From: an uncultured Verrucomicrobiae bacterium
GTDB lineage: Bacteria; Verrucomicrobiota; Verrucomicrobiia; Limisphaerales; AAA164-E04
Direction: 5' to 3'
Assembly: GCA_951813855.1 (NCBI GenBank)
Contig: OX638380.1
Coordinates: forward strand, 1,752,876-1,816,875
DNA: 64,000 bases
Each line of letters opens with the position of its first letter. The first letter of the stretch is position 1. The notes below the pieces were generated by a model. The model was not told the DNA's origin. It searched no databases and saw only the letters and a program-made list of their open reading frames with translations. This document shows, piece after piece, positions 28,655-37,447 of the stretch. A program made the position numbers and the translations under genes.

Positions 28655-31429
28655 ATGCCAAGTCTATTGGAAAAAGCGCAGGCCAACGCCAAAAAATTGC
28701 TCACTCCCAAATCCCGGGCAACCGCTGTCGAACTGGCCAAGTATCGTAATTATCTCAAGGTCGAATCCCACCGGTTGCGCATCGAGCATCGGGCCGGAGG
28801 CAAGGGAGCGGCCATCACCGGGGCCCGAGCCGCCGTACTCGATTTGGTAGTACAGTATCTCTACCGCGAAATCCTGCAAGTTAACCCTCGTCCGGAAAAC
28901 GACAAATCGCAAATCGCGCTCGTCGCCTACGGCGGCTACGGCCGGGGAGTCCTCAATCCGTACAGCGATCTGGACTTGATGATCCTCCACAACCACGCCA
29001 ACCTGTCGCAACGGCGCGACCAACCTTGGCTGGTGGATTTCTGCCAATCCTTCTTCCTGTCGCTGACCGATATCCGAATTCGCATTCTCCCGGTCACCCG
29101 CTCGGTCGCCGACTGCGTGAAGGTGGCCAACGAGGACATGCAATCCAAAACCGCCCTGATCGAAACCCGCTTGGTCATCGGCGAACAATCCCTGTTCGAC
29201 CAAATGACCCGGACCCTGCTGCTCAAATGCGTTTCCCGCCACGAAAAGAGCTATATCGCCGCCCGGCTGGAAGACCAACACGCCCGCCGCGAAAAATTCG
29301 GCAATTCCCCCTACATGCAGGAACCGAACATCAAGAACGGCTGCGGCGGCCTGCGCGACTACCAGAACCTGCTGTGGATGGCGTTCTTCAAGAAACGCTG
29401 CCAATCCATGGAAGAATTGCTGGAACATCAGATCATCGATTCTGAGGAATACCGGAAACTCACCGCGGCCTACGACTATCTGTTGCGCGTTCGGACGGAG
29501 TTGCACTACCTGGCCGGCCGGCCGGAAGAAACCCTCCGCCGCTCGTTTCAGCCCCGAGTGGCCTTCCATCTCGGGTTTACCGACCGTTCGCCCTCCCGCC
29601 GCCTGGAAGCCTTCATGCAGGAAGTCTACACCCATTTGCGCAACGTCTACCTGTTGAGCCGCACCCTGGAACAACGCATGGCGCTCTTTCCGCAAAGCAA
29701 CCGCCTCGGCAAACTTTCGCTCTTTTTAAAACTCCAGAAACCGATCCTGCTGGACGGCTTCGAATTCAAAAACGGGCAAATCGTCCAAGCCAATCCCCGA
29801 GCGTTCAAGGAACAGCCGCGCCGCCTGATGCGGGTCTTTCGCCACGCTCAGCAACGAGGCCTGAAATTCCACCCCGACCTGGCCTATGCCGTCCGTTCCC
29901 AACTCTCGCTGGCCGATCGCGCCTTTCTCCACGATACCAACGTCCGGGAAACCTTCGTCGAGATTCTCAATCAAAAGGGGAACGTCGGCGGCACGATGCG
30001 CGCCATGCACGAAATCGGGCTGCTCGGCAAATACCTGCCGGAATTCGGACGGTTGACCGGCAAGGTGCAACACGAGTTTTACCACGTTTACACCGCCGAC
30101 GAACATACGATCGTCTGCCTGGAACAACTCGACGCGATTTGGGAAGCCAAAGAACCGTACCACGCCGGGTATCGCAAGATCCTCGAACGGCTCAATCGTC
30201 CCTACCTGCTGTATCTGGCGCTCATCCTCCACGACACGGGCAAGTCGCTCCCCAACTGCGACGATCACAGCGTCGGCGGAGCGAAGATTGCCAAGCGGGT
30301 CGGCGCCCGGCTCGGCCTGAGCACTGGCGACGTGCAAACGTTACGCCTGTTGATCGCGGAACACCTGACCATGGCTCAGATCTCGCAACGGCGAGACATC
30401 GACGATCCCCAAGTAATCCAATCCTTCGCCGAACTGGTACAGGAAAGCGAACATGCCGACCTGCTGACGCTCATGACCTTCAGCGATTCCGTAGCGACCA
30501 GCGAAGAAATGTGGAACGGCTTCAAGGATGCCTTGCTGCGCACGCTCCACCAGCGGACCTACGAACAACTGACGGGCGACACCACCCAACGGATCGTCGA
30601 AAGCAAACTGCGCCACCATCTGAAACGGCAAGTGGAGCCCAAACTTCCGCCCGCCATTCACGCCGACGAAGTCAAGGCCCACTTCGATAATCTCCCCGAC
30701 CGTTACTTCCACACCAACGAGCCCGAAGACATCGCCAACGATCTGGAACGGGGCCACCGCTTCATGGCCCGGCAAGTCCGGTTAACCGAGAATCCGCTCA
30801 ATCCGATCATCGCCTGGTCCCAGAAACGCAATCGAGGATACACGGCGCTGCACATCGTCACCTGGGATTTTCCCCGGGTTTTCGCCGATCTCTGTGGCGC
30901 CCTGGCGGCTTCGGGAATCAACATCCTGAGTGCTCAGATCTTTTCCCGCAAAGACGGAATCATCTTCGACACCTTCTCGGTGGCAGACGCCAAAACCGGT
31001 TCGCTGGTAGACCGGAAACGCCGGAAAGCGTTCGAGGAACTCATCCCCGAAGTGTTCATGAAAAAGATCGACCTGGACCAACTGGTCGACGAAGCGCCGA
31101 AGATCCCCCGCCTGTACCAATCGCTGGAAAACGAAAAGATCCAGACCCGCATCGAATTCGACAACGAAACCTCCGAACGGCACACGATCCTCGATATCGA
31201 CACCGAAGATCACGTCGGCCTGCTCTATTTCATCGCCGCCGCCCTGATCGAACTGGAATTGAATTTATCCATCGCCAAGGTCAGCACAGAGCGAGGGGCC
31301 GCGATCGACAGCTTCTATATCGTCGACGAATTCAACGAAAAGGTTCGCGACGGCGCCGTCCAGAACAAGATCAGAAAACGGCTCATGAAGGCCATCAAAC
31401 GAGTAGTCAAAGCGGCCGAACTTCCGTGA
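28655..31429 (+). CDS. glnD: [Protein-PII] uridylyltransferase / uridylyl-removing enzyme
   Basis: A 924-residue GlnD, full length for the family. Its domains in order are: nucleotidyltransferase (YGGYGRGVLNPYSDLDLMIL, about residues 91-110, with the GG/S-DxD catalytic signature), the GlnD linker (ERREKFGNSPYMQEPNIKNG precedes the NGCGGLRD motif), an HD hydrolase domain (LALILHDTGKSLPN), and two C-terminal ACT domains (HIVTWDFPRVFADLCGAL; DIDTEDHVGLLYFIAAALIE). The protein senses glutamine and sets the uridylylation state of PII. Its presence implies a GlnB/GlnK protein elsewhere. Confidence 0.96.
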   Translation: MPSLLEKAQANAKKLLTPKSRATAVELAKYRNYLKVESHRLRIEHRAGGKGAAITGARAAVLDLVVQYLYREILQVNPRPENDKSQIALVAYGGYGRGVLNPYSDLDLMILHNHANLSQRRDQPWLVDFCQSFFLSLTDIRIRILPVTRSVADCVKVANEDMQSKTALIETRLVIGEQSLFDQMTRTLLLKCVSRHEKSYIAARLEDQHARREKFGNSPYMQEPNIKNGCGGLRDYQNLLWMAFFKKRCQSMEELLEHQIIDSEEYRKLTAAYDYLLRVRTELHYLAGRPEETLRRSFQPRVAFHLGFTDRSPSRRLEAFMQEVYTHLRNVYLLSRTLEQRMALFPQSNRLGKLSLFLKLQKPILLDGFEFKNGQIVQANPRAFKEQPRRLMRVFRHAQQRGLKFHPDLAYAVRSQLSLADRAFLHDTNVRETFVEILNQKGNVGGTMRAMHEIGLLGKYLPEFGRLTGKVQHEFYHVYTADEHTIVCLEQLDAIWEAKEPYHAGYRKILERLNRPYLLYLALILHDTGKSLPNCDDHSVGGAKIAKRVGARLGLSTGDVQTLRLLIAEHLTMAQISQRRDIDDPQVIQSFAELVQESEHADLLTLMTFSDSVATSEEMWNGFKDALLRTLHQRTYEQLTGDTTQRIVESKLRHHLKRQVEPKLPPAIHADEVKAHFDNLPDRYFHTNEPEDIANDLERGHRFMARQVRLTENPLNPIIAWSQKRNRGYTALHIVTWDFPRVFADLCGALAASGINILSAQIFSRKDGIIFDTFSVADAKTGSLVDRKRRKAFEELIPEVFMKKIDLDQLVDEAPKIPRLYQSLENEKIQTRIEFDNETSERHTILDIDTEDHVGLLYFIAAALIELELNLSIAKVSTERGAAIDSFYIVDEFNEKVRDGAVQNKIRKRLMKAIKRVVKAAELP

Positions 31430-31480
31430 TTATCGCCGCCTTGCGATCCGCGACCGGACGCTAGGCCCTACCCCCGCTCC

Positions 31481-32062
31481 ATGTCAATCTATCCCCGTAA
31501 TCCCGGCTTGAGAATCCTGCTGCTCTGTTTCGTGGTATTGGTTCTGGATCAGGCCAGCAAACTGACGGTAGCACACTTCCTTCCCTACCAGGTTCCCTAC
31601 CAGGACCAACTGATCGTCATCGACGGCTTCTTTCGCCTGGTCCACTGGGGCAATACCGGGGCGGCGTTCAATATATTCGACGACAGCAATACCATGCTCG
31701 CCGTCATCGCGGTCCTGGCCCTCGCGATTCTGTATTTCAACCGGAACCTCTTCCGCATCCATCGACCTGCCGGACAAATTGCCTTAGGCCTAATGCTCGG
31801 GGGCATTATCGGCAATCTGATCGATCGCATCCGGGTGCAGCACGTCATCGACTTTCTCTATTTCTACACCTACCAACGCGACGGGGACGAGATCGGGTTT
31901 CCCGCGTTCAACGTCGCCGACTCGGCCATTTGCACCGGGGTCGCCTTGCTGCTGATCGTTTCGTGGAAGAAAGAATCCCCGGAACCGGACGAAACCGGCG
32001 AGCCGGCCGAACCGGAAGCGCCGTCCGCCGCTTCGGATTCCGGGCTCTCCGATACCCGGTGA
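31481..32062 (+). CDS. lspA: Lipoprotein signal peptidase (SPase II)
   Basis: A 193-residue membrane peptidase with four hydrophobic helices. The conserved catalytic blocks are present: LVHWGNTGAAFNIF and FPAFNVADSAICTGV, which carry the two aspartates of the aspartic protease site together with GNLIDRI. The C-terminal 30 residues are acidic and Pro/Ala-rich, an extension beyond the usual 165 residues. It cleaves prolipoproteins at the lipobox; the DUF3616 lipoprotein of this window would be a substrate. Its TGA overlaps the GTG start of miaA. Confidence 0.94.
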   Translation: MSIYPRNPGLRILLLCFVVLVLDQASKLTVAHFLPYQVPYQDQLIVIDGFFRLVHWGNTGAAFNIFDDSNTMLAVIAVLALAILYFNRNLFRIHRPAGQIALGLMLGGIIGNLIDRIRVQHVIDFLYFYTYQRDGDEIGFPAFNVADSAICTGVALLLIVSWKKESPEPDETGEPAEPEAPSAASDSGLSDTR

Positions 32063-33015
32063 CGGAAACTCTCCCTCCCTTGTTCCTGGCCGGTCCCACG
32101 GCGGCCGGAAAGTCCGCTTTGGCGTTACGCTTGGCCGAAGAACTCGGCGGAGAAATCGTTTCGGTCGATTCGATGCAAATCTGGCGGGGATTAGACATCG
32201 GCACGGCCAAACCGTCCCTCCGACAACGCGACGTCGTGCCCCATCACTTGATCGACGTCGTCGATTTGCATCAGACCTTCGACGCTCAGAAATTCGTCGA
32301 GGAGGCCGAAGACGCCGTCCGGAAAATCCGGGGCCGCCGGCGCCGCCCCGTCTTTTGCGGCGGCACGGGGTTTTGGTTCAAGGTTTATCGGGAAGGGCTC
32401 GACGCGTTACCGCCGCGGCAACCGGCCCTGCGGCGGGAACTGGAACAATTGCCGACGGAACAATTATGGGAGGAATTACGCGACGCCGATCCCCCGTTGT
32501 TCGCCCGCATCGACCGTCATAATCTCCGCCGGGTGATCCGGGCCCTCGAAATTATCCGATTGACCGGGAAACCGGCCTCGCAACAACGGCGAAAATGGAC
32601 CGCCCCGACCGTCGAATTACCGTTGATCGTCCTTTACCGGGCGGCCGCCAGCTTGCGAGAGCGCATCGATCGCAGGGTGGACGCCATGTTCCGCCAAGGC
32701 CTGATCGAAGAAACCCGTTCCTTGATGGCCAAGGGATTAGCGAATCATCCGGCCGCCTCCAGAGCCTTGGGCTACCGGCAGGTCATCGAACATCTCAACA
32801 ACCCCGGGCCGCTTGCGGAAACCGTCACTTCGATCAAAACCAAAACCTGGCAATTCGCGCGCCGTCAACTCACTTGGTATCGGAAACAACCGGGCACCGT
32901 TTGGCTTGATCTCGACCGCCTCACCCTGGCCCAGCAATGCTCTGCGGTATCAGAAGCCTGCTCCGGTTACCGAAAAACCGGCGTCGCAAGTCGCCCGCCC
33001 TCGCCTGCCGTCTAA
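32059..33015 (+). CDS. miaA: tRNA dimethylallyltransferase
   Basis: A 318-residue MiaA. The P-loop is LAGPTAAGKSALALRLAEEL near the N-terminus, followed by VSVDSMQIWRGLDIGTAKPS, HHLIDVVD, FCGGTGFW and ASRALGYRQVIEHL. The start is GTG at 32059, overlapping the lspA stop by four bases, so the two genes are translationally coupled. The enzyme puts the prenyl group on A37 of tRNAs reading UNN codons. The C-terminal 20 residues are divergent and lack further motifs. Confidence 0.94.
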   Translation: MTETLPPLFLAGPTAAGKSALALRLAEELGGEIVSVDSMQIWRGLDIGTAKPSLRQRDVVPHHLIDVVDLHQTFDAQKFVEEAEDAVRKIRGRRRRPVFCGGTGFWFKVYREGLDALPPRQPALRRELEQLPTEQLWEELRDADPPLFARIDRHNLRRVIRALEIIRLTGKPASQQRRKWTAPTVELPLIVLYRAAASLRERIDRRVDAMFRQGLIEETRSLMAKGLANHPAASRALGYRQVIEHLNNPGPLAETVTSIKTKTWQFARRQLTWYRKQPGTVWLDLDRLTLAQQCSAVSEACSGYRKTGVASRPPSPAV

Positions 33016-33260
33016 CTGAAAACCCAGTCTCTTCCAGCCACCGGCGCCTCCTGCCCGGGCACCGGTTTCCGGCGAGCTTCCGCACTCGCTTTTCGCTCCC
33101 CCAACGATCTGGTCCGCCGGCCGGAAACCAAAAAACCGGTGCCCTTCCCTTCGTCGATCACGGATCGTTCTTCGCGGCTTCACGAGTCTCTCGCACCGAA
33201 TCCGTTGACGAAACCGATCAGGATCGTTACTCTTCCCCCACCAAGAGGTTTTTTGTGCTC

Positions 33261-33848
33261 ATGGCAACCGGTTTTCTCAAGTCTCTAGCCGTATTCACCC
33301 GCGAGATTATTCTTCACCCGACCAACACGGGAGCCGTCTGTCCCAGCGGTCCTCGGCTGGGGAAACGGATGGCCTCCTATATTCCGAAGGACTATCGCGG
33401 AACCGTCGTCGAATTGGGGCCGGGCACCGGTTCGATCACCCAGGAAATACTGGCTCGGGGCGTACCTCCCGCCAATCTCATTTCCGTCGAATGGTCACCC
33501 AAACTCGTCGCCTATTTAAAACAGCGATTCCCGGAACTGAACCCCGTCCAAGGCGACGCCTCCGAACTGGGCAACATCCTGAAAGAACGGATTGGCGACG
33601 AATTCGACAACATCGACTACATCGTCTCGAGTCTGCCTTTCCGGTCCATTCCCGACGAGGCTTGCCGCCAAATCACCGACCAAATTTTCCAAACGCTCAG
33701 CGAAACCGGCCGTTTCATTCAATTCACCTATTACCTGGCCTCGAAGCCGTATATCCACTTCCAACGATTCCGGCTGCTGCACCGGAGCATCGTCTGGGCC
33801 AACATGCCTCCGGCCAAAGTCGACGTCTACGAAACCAAAAAGGGATGA
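33261..33848 (+). CDS. SAM-dependent methyltransferase, PmtA-like
   Basis: A 195-residue class I methyltransferase. SAM motif I is VVELGPGTGSITQEIL, the acidic post-I residue is in ISVEWSPKLV, and motif IV is YIVSSLPFRSIP. The amphipathic N-terminus with FTREIILHPTNTGAVCPSG matches phospholipid N-methyltransferases (PmtA), which methylate phosphatidylethanolamine at the membrane; 16S rRNA dimethylases are more distant relatives. The ATG at 33261 is preferred; GTG at 33255 is possible. It stands about 245 bases after miaA and 85 bases before the tmRNA gene. Confidence 0.78.
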   Translation: MATGFLKSLAVFTREIILHPTNTGAVCPSGPRLGKRMASYIPKDYRGTVVELGPGTGSITQEILARGVPPANLISVEWSPKLVAYLKQRFPELNPVQGDASELGNILKERIGDEFDNIDYIVSSLPFRSIPDEACRQITDQIFQTLSETGRFIQFTYYLASKPYIHFQRFRLLHRSIVWANMPPAKVDVYETKKG

Positions 33849-33890
33849 CGACGCGGTCGAAATTATTTTGAACCGCCGCCGGATTTTCCC

Positions 33891-33919
33891 TTGACTGATT
33901 CGAAACGATCGACTATTAA
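33891..33919 (+). promoter_or_regulatory. Sigma-70-type promoter of ssrA
   Basis: TTGACT at 33891-33896 and TATTAA at 33914-33919 are separated by 17 bases, placing transcription start a few bases before the mature tmRNA 5' end at 33933. This is the clearest housekeeping promoter in the window. Confidence 0.8.
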
Positions 33920-33932
33920 GGAAGGCCACTAT

Positions 33933-34287
33933 GGGGGCGTACTGGTTTCGACCGGGCAAATACGCCGAGGATTGCATGTCGAGGATGGTTCGTTGGCCTC
34001 GTAAATCATCGGACCAAAAAACAAAAGCTAACGAAGACTTAGCTCTCGCGGCCTGAGGCCCGAGCGTCATCTTGCCGATGCCTGCTAGGCGGGAATGACG
34101 TGGCAGCAGGATAGGTTGAAAAGCGGAGACCGCGCGTTATCGACCGAAATACCTTCATGCGGACTATGTCAGGCGTATCGTGCCGGGTCGGCAGCGCACG
34201 GCAGACAATTTTCCACCCGGACAAACATGTAGAGGTTCTCAGGCTGGTTTGTGCGGGACGCGGGTTCGATTCCCGCCGCCTCCACCA
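33933..34287 (+). ncRNA. ssrA: Transfer-messenger RNA (tmRNA)
   Basis: A single-piece tmRNA of 355 bases. The acceptor stem pairs GGGGGCG at 33933-33939 with CGCCTCC before the encoded ACCA end at 34284-34287. The T arm reads GGTTCGATTCC and the D-arm region has the typical CTGGTTTCGAC start. The resume codon GCT is at 34027 and the tag frame encodes ANEDLALAA followed by TGA at 34054, so the tag is (A)ANEDLALAA, ending in the protease-recognised LAA. It rescues stalled ribosomes with SmpB. The foreign-looking island starts at its 3' end. Confidence 0.97.
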
Positions 34288-34516
34288 TTTCTTTTTCGAT
34301 GCGGTTCGCATCGCGCCGATCGGTATCGGCGTCGGTTATCCTGCGGTTCGCCGGACGCGGCCCCCGGTTCGGCGGAGAAACTCAATACGGCCCCCAAACC
34401 GGTATCTGAAGGCGCCGAATCCGGACTGGCCGAACCGGATCATCGAGGTGAACTCGAATGCGACGATTTGTGGGATGGTCGTGTTCAACGGTAAAGTAGT
34501 CTAGCCGTGATGCGGC
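34288..34516. other. Junction between tmRNA 3' end and defence island
   Basis: About 230 bases with no convincing gene. tmRNA 3' ends are well-known integration sites. No integrase gene and no second copy of the tmRNA end were found in the window, so any attachment site has lost its partner or the partner is too short to spot by eye. Confidence 0.4.
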
Positions 34517-34726
34517 TTGGAACTATCAAACGAATCTGCAGTTCCCGTCTTCACGTCAGAGGGAATCATCGCCCACGGCGAGTACGTCTTTTTGCGAAAC
34601 GATTTCCCAAATACCGCTCCGAATGTTATCTTCAGCCCGAGATACTCGCGACTTTCATCGTGTCAGTTGATCAGCGAGTTCCGAAGACCCCAGATGCAGG
34701 TATCCAAGGATTTGAAAAATGTTTGA
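34517..34726 (+). CDS. Small protein or truncated gene at the island edge
   Basis: A 69-residue frame (start TTG 34517) reads SNESAVPVFTSEGIIAHGEY, then VFLRNDFPNTAPNVIFSPRY and ends at TGA 34724. The sequence looks protein-like (balanced, beta-rich) and its end overlaps the ATG of the next gene (34719), as in an operon. No start with a good ribosome site is seen, so it may be the C-terminal remnant of a longer gene cut at the tmRNA junction. No family recognised. Confidence 0.35.
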   Translation: MELSNESAVPVFTSEGIIAHGEYVFLRNDFPNTAPNVIFSPRYSRLSSCQLISEFRRPQMQVSKDLKNV

Positions 34727-35735
34727 CGAGTTGATCAAAGAGTTGCGCCGTCTTGATGGCCAGGAGGTCTCTGTATCGATACCTTCAGACGCCGACGGCT
34801 ACTTCGACCGAGAATGCCCAAGAGCTGCGTGCCAGTTCAAGTTCAAGTTACACGAGGACGACTGGCACGAAAAGGTCCGTGACGAAGAGGTTCACTGCCC
34901 TTTCTGTGGCCACACGGCTCACGCAAATGCGTGGAGGACCCAAGAACAGTTCAAGCACGCCAAAAAGACCGCGCTCGCCCGTGTTGACCACCGTATCAAT
35001 GGTGCCATGAGACGCGACGCCGACCAATGGAACCGCCACCAGGCGCGCAACAGCTTCATCGATATAACCATGAAGGTAGACAGCCGCCCGTTGCACCTCC
35101 CGCTGCCGCCAGCAGCCGTGGAACCGATGCAACTCAAGATCACTTGTCCCGAATGTGAGTGCCGCTATGCGGTCATCGGTGCGGCGTTCTTTTGTCCAGC
35201 ATGCGGACACAACGCGGCCGACTTGGTGTTTTCACAGACGCTCGCTGGCATCCGCAAGGTACTCAGCTCTCTCGCCGATATCAAAGCAACCATTCGGGAT
35301 CGAGACACTGCCGCAACGGCAACCCGACTGTGGACCGAGAATGGCCTGCAAAATGCTGTAACCGCGTTCCAACGATTCGCAGAGGCGCTCTACAGCAAAT
35401 TGCCGTCCTCGCAGCCTCCACGCCGCAACGCCTTCCAGAATCTCAACGATGGCAGCGCTCTATGGCATTCCGCCACTGGCAAGCATTATAACGCTTGCCT
35501 TAGCAGCGCGGAACTAAAGGCGCTGTCACGGTACTTCCAGCAGCGCCACCTACTAGCACATACACAGGGAATCGTGGATGCCGATTACATCAATCGTACC
35601 GGAGATACCGACTACCGTATTGGGCAACGCATTGTCGTTCACGAAACTACCGTGCACGACTGCCTTGCGCTGATAGAAAAACTCGCGACCGGTATGGCCT
35701 CCGACATACCACCAACTAGGGAAAGTGAATCATGA
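34719..35735 (+). CDS. Zinc-ribbon protein with a probable HEPN RNase domain
   Basis: A 338-residue protein. The N-terminal half carries two cysteine clusters, CPRAAC with a later CPFCGHTAH, and CPECECRY with a later CPACGHN, consistent with zinc ribbons. The C-terminal half is helical and holds RHLLAHTQGIVDADYINR; R-x4-H is the catalytic signature of HEPN RNases, many of which are toxins or abortive-infection effectors. It overlaps the preceding small frame by 8 bases and the DUF2188 gene by 4 bases (ATGA). Position next to a Gabija-like system supports a defence role, which is inferred. I recognise no named family for the whole protein. Confidence 0.65.
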   Translation: MFDELIKELRRLDGQEVSVSIPSDADGYFDRECPRAACQFKFKLHEDDWHEKVRDEEVHCPFCGHTAHANAWRTQEQFKHAKKTALARVDHRINGAMRRDADQWNRHQARNSFIDITMKVDSRPLHLPLPPAAVEPMQLKITCPECECRYAVIGAAFFCPACGHNAADLVFSQTLAGIRKVLSSLADIKATIRDRDTAATATRLWTENGLQNAVTAFQRFAEALYSKLPSSQPPRRNAFQNLNDGSALWHSATGKHYNACLSSAELKALSRYFQQRHLLAHTQGIVDADYINRTGDTDYRIGQRIVVHETTVHDCLALIEKLATGMASDIPPTRESES

Positions 35736-35995
35736 GTAAGGGCAAAAGCGGCGGGAAAGGCAGAGACCGAACTGTCTATCGTAGCGGTGACGAGTGGATC
35801 AACAAACGCAACGATGCTGATCGCGCATCCAGCAAACACCGCACCCAGAAGGAGGCTATCGACACCGCCAACCGTATGCTAAAAAACCAGGGTGGCGGCG
35901 AGCTGACAACTAAAGGCCGAGACGGCAAAATCCGGAGCAAAGACACGATCCCGCCCGGAAATGATCCGAACCCGCCAAGAGACCGGGAGCACTGA
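35732..35995 (+). CDS. DUF2188 domain protein
   Basis: An 87-residue basic protein. GDEWINKRNDADRASSKHRT and QKEAIDTANRMLKNQGGGEL, then GRDGKIRSKDTI, match the DUF2188 pattern (W near the start, KKEAI-AR block, GRIR-x-TY-like end). DUF2188 proteins are small, often encoded next to toxins or in mobile regions; the molecular role is unknown. Its ATG overlaps the stop of the zinc-ribbon/HEPN gene by 4 bases, so the two form a pair, possibly effector and partner. It converges with the GajB-like gene 28 bases away. Confidence 0.75.
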   Translation: MSKGKSGGKGRDRTVYRSGDEWINKRNDADRASSKHRTQKEAIDTANRMLKNQGGGELTTKGRDGKIRSKDTIPPGNDPNPPRDREH

Positions 35996-36022
35996 CCAGC
36001 TGCTTCCAATTCTATAAAACTC

Positions 36023-37447
36023 TTATATGGGTGGATTGAGAACCGGGCTAGGAGCGCACACCGTCAGGTTCTTCGAGCCTCGCGTCATTGCAACGTAGAG
36101 GTTGCGTGCATCCAGCGCGCTGGCATTGAGGATCACAGCCACTTCCGCCTCCAGTCCTTTCAGCAAGAGCGTGCTGCCGACAGCACGTCTGGGCAAGGGC
36201 CTGCCGACCAGCCGATTCTGTCCGCGCACCCGGATGGCGGCCTCGTGGAATGACAACCCTTCGGTCCCGTCACAAAGCTGGAGCGCCTTGATGCATGCCC
36301 GAAGGACCGCAGGCCGGTGTGCGCTGACGCCCTCTTTTTTGCAGATCTCACCAAACAAATCGACGGCCGCACGGTGTGACGGCACGTGAATAAAGGTTAG
36401 AGCGCTGGACTCGACCGCCGTCGGCGGCTTGCGTGTAGTTCCGCGCCTCAAGGATTGCACGCGCTTCATTAGGTCTGCTGCACCAACGTTTCTCATGACG
36501 CTTTGAGCAAAATTGGCAAGACGCTTCAGTGCTTCCGGCGCGGCGAGATCGAATGCTCGTGAAAACGTAACCAAGTCCCGCAAATCGACGGCTTCGACGG
36601 TGACGGCGCCAGGAATTTGACTTGCAAACTGCCGCTGGCCATCCGGCTTTGCGCTGTCCCCAATAATAAGGACGAAGCCCTGACCGTCCGGCGGACGCAC
36701 GCGTGCAGCTAGCAGGCGCCGCTGGTGATCTTCGGATCCGTCCAGCTCGACCCAGGTCACGCCGTCTGGAGCCGTCCGGAGATCAACTGGTTGGCCGCGC
36801 AGGAGCTTGTCGCGCACGTTTAGCAGCCAGTAGCCGAGTGGCACGGCTCCCGCATTCATCCATCGCCAAGGGGTGGCGAGTTCACCAGCCAGAGGAAAAT
36901 AGGCGCAGACATCATCCCATTTCGCCAAAACATCGCCGCCAAAGCCAAATATCGCCTGCATCGGATCTCCAAGCACGCAGGTTGGCAGAACTTGTACTGC
37001 ATACCCCACTATGGCGTGCTGCCTGATAGAGCAGTCCTGATACTCATCAACGATGAGCCGAGCATAGTTGGCTGCGAGGATGTCGTTCACGTGCCCTGCC
37101 TTGAGCAACTCGGCCGCAGCGGCTCGGATGTTGGGATAGTCGGTGCGAGGATTGGCCAGGTGCAGCAACTCGGCCTTGTGTGCGCTCCGCATCGGAAATG
37201 TCGAGATGAGTCGCATGGCCCAACCGTCAATCGTCGAGAGACGATAAGCTTTGGCGGGTACACCTGCGCGGCCTAGCCGTCCGCGCAGCGCCCCGACACC
37301 GGCATTAGTGTGGGTCAGCACGAGGATCGGCTTGCCGCCACAGTGGCGGGTCAGAGCTTCGGCAATCAGGTGCGTCTTTCCGCAGCCGGCCGGTGCGGTC
37401 ACAGCGCCACGATCAATCGCCAGTAGGTCGATATCATTCTCCTGCAT
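36023..37447 (-). CDS. gajB: UvrD/PcrA-like helicase, Gabija GajB-like
   Basis: A 474-residue superfamily 1 helicase-like protein. Walker A is APAGCGKTHL near residue 20, motif Ia is PILVLTHTNAGV, motif II is LIVDEYQDCS, and motif VI is LYVAMTRGSKNL near the end. Size and fold fit GajB (about 490 residues), which acts with the GajA nuclease in Gabija anti-phage defence. I used the ATG at 37447, which overlaps the end of the gajA-like gene by 14 bases; the open frame reaches 37528 but that would overlap more. Order gajA then gajB is canonical. Identification rests on motifs and gene order. Confidence 0.82.
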   Translation of the reverse strand: MQENDIDLLAIDRGAVTAPAGCGKTHLIAEALTRHCGGKPILVLTHTNAGVGALRGRLGRAGVPAKAYRLSTIDGWAMRLISTFPMRSAHKAELLHLANPRTDYPNIRAAAAELLKAGHVNDILAANYARLIVDEYQDCSIRQHAIVGYAVQVLPTCVLGDPMQAIFGFGGDVLAKWDDVCAYFPLAGELATPWRWMNAGAVPLGYWLLNVRDKLLRGQPVDLRTAPDGVTWVELDGSEDHQRRLLAARVRPPDGQGFVLIIGDSAKPDGQRQFASQIPGAVTVEAVDLRDLVTFSRAFDLAAPEALKRLANFAQSVMRNVGAADLMKRVQSLRRGTTRKPPTAVESSALTFIHVPSHRAAVDLFGEICKKEGVSAHRPAVLRACIKALQLCDGTEGLSFHEAAIRVRGQNRLVGRPLPRRAVGSTLLLKGLEAEVAVILNASALDARNLYVAMTRGSKNLTVCAPSPVLNPPI

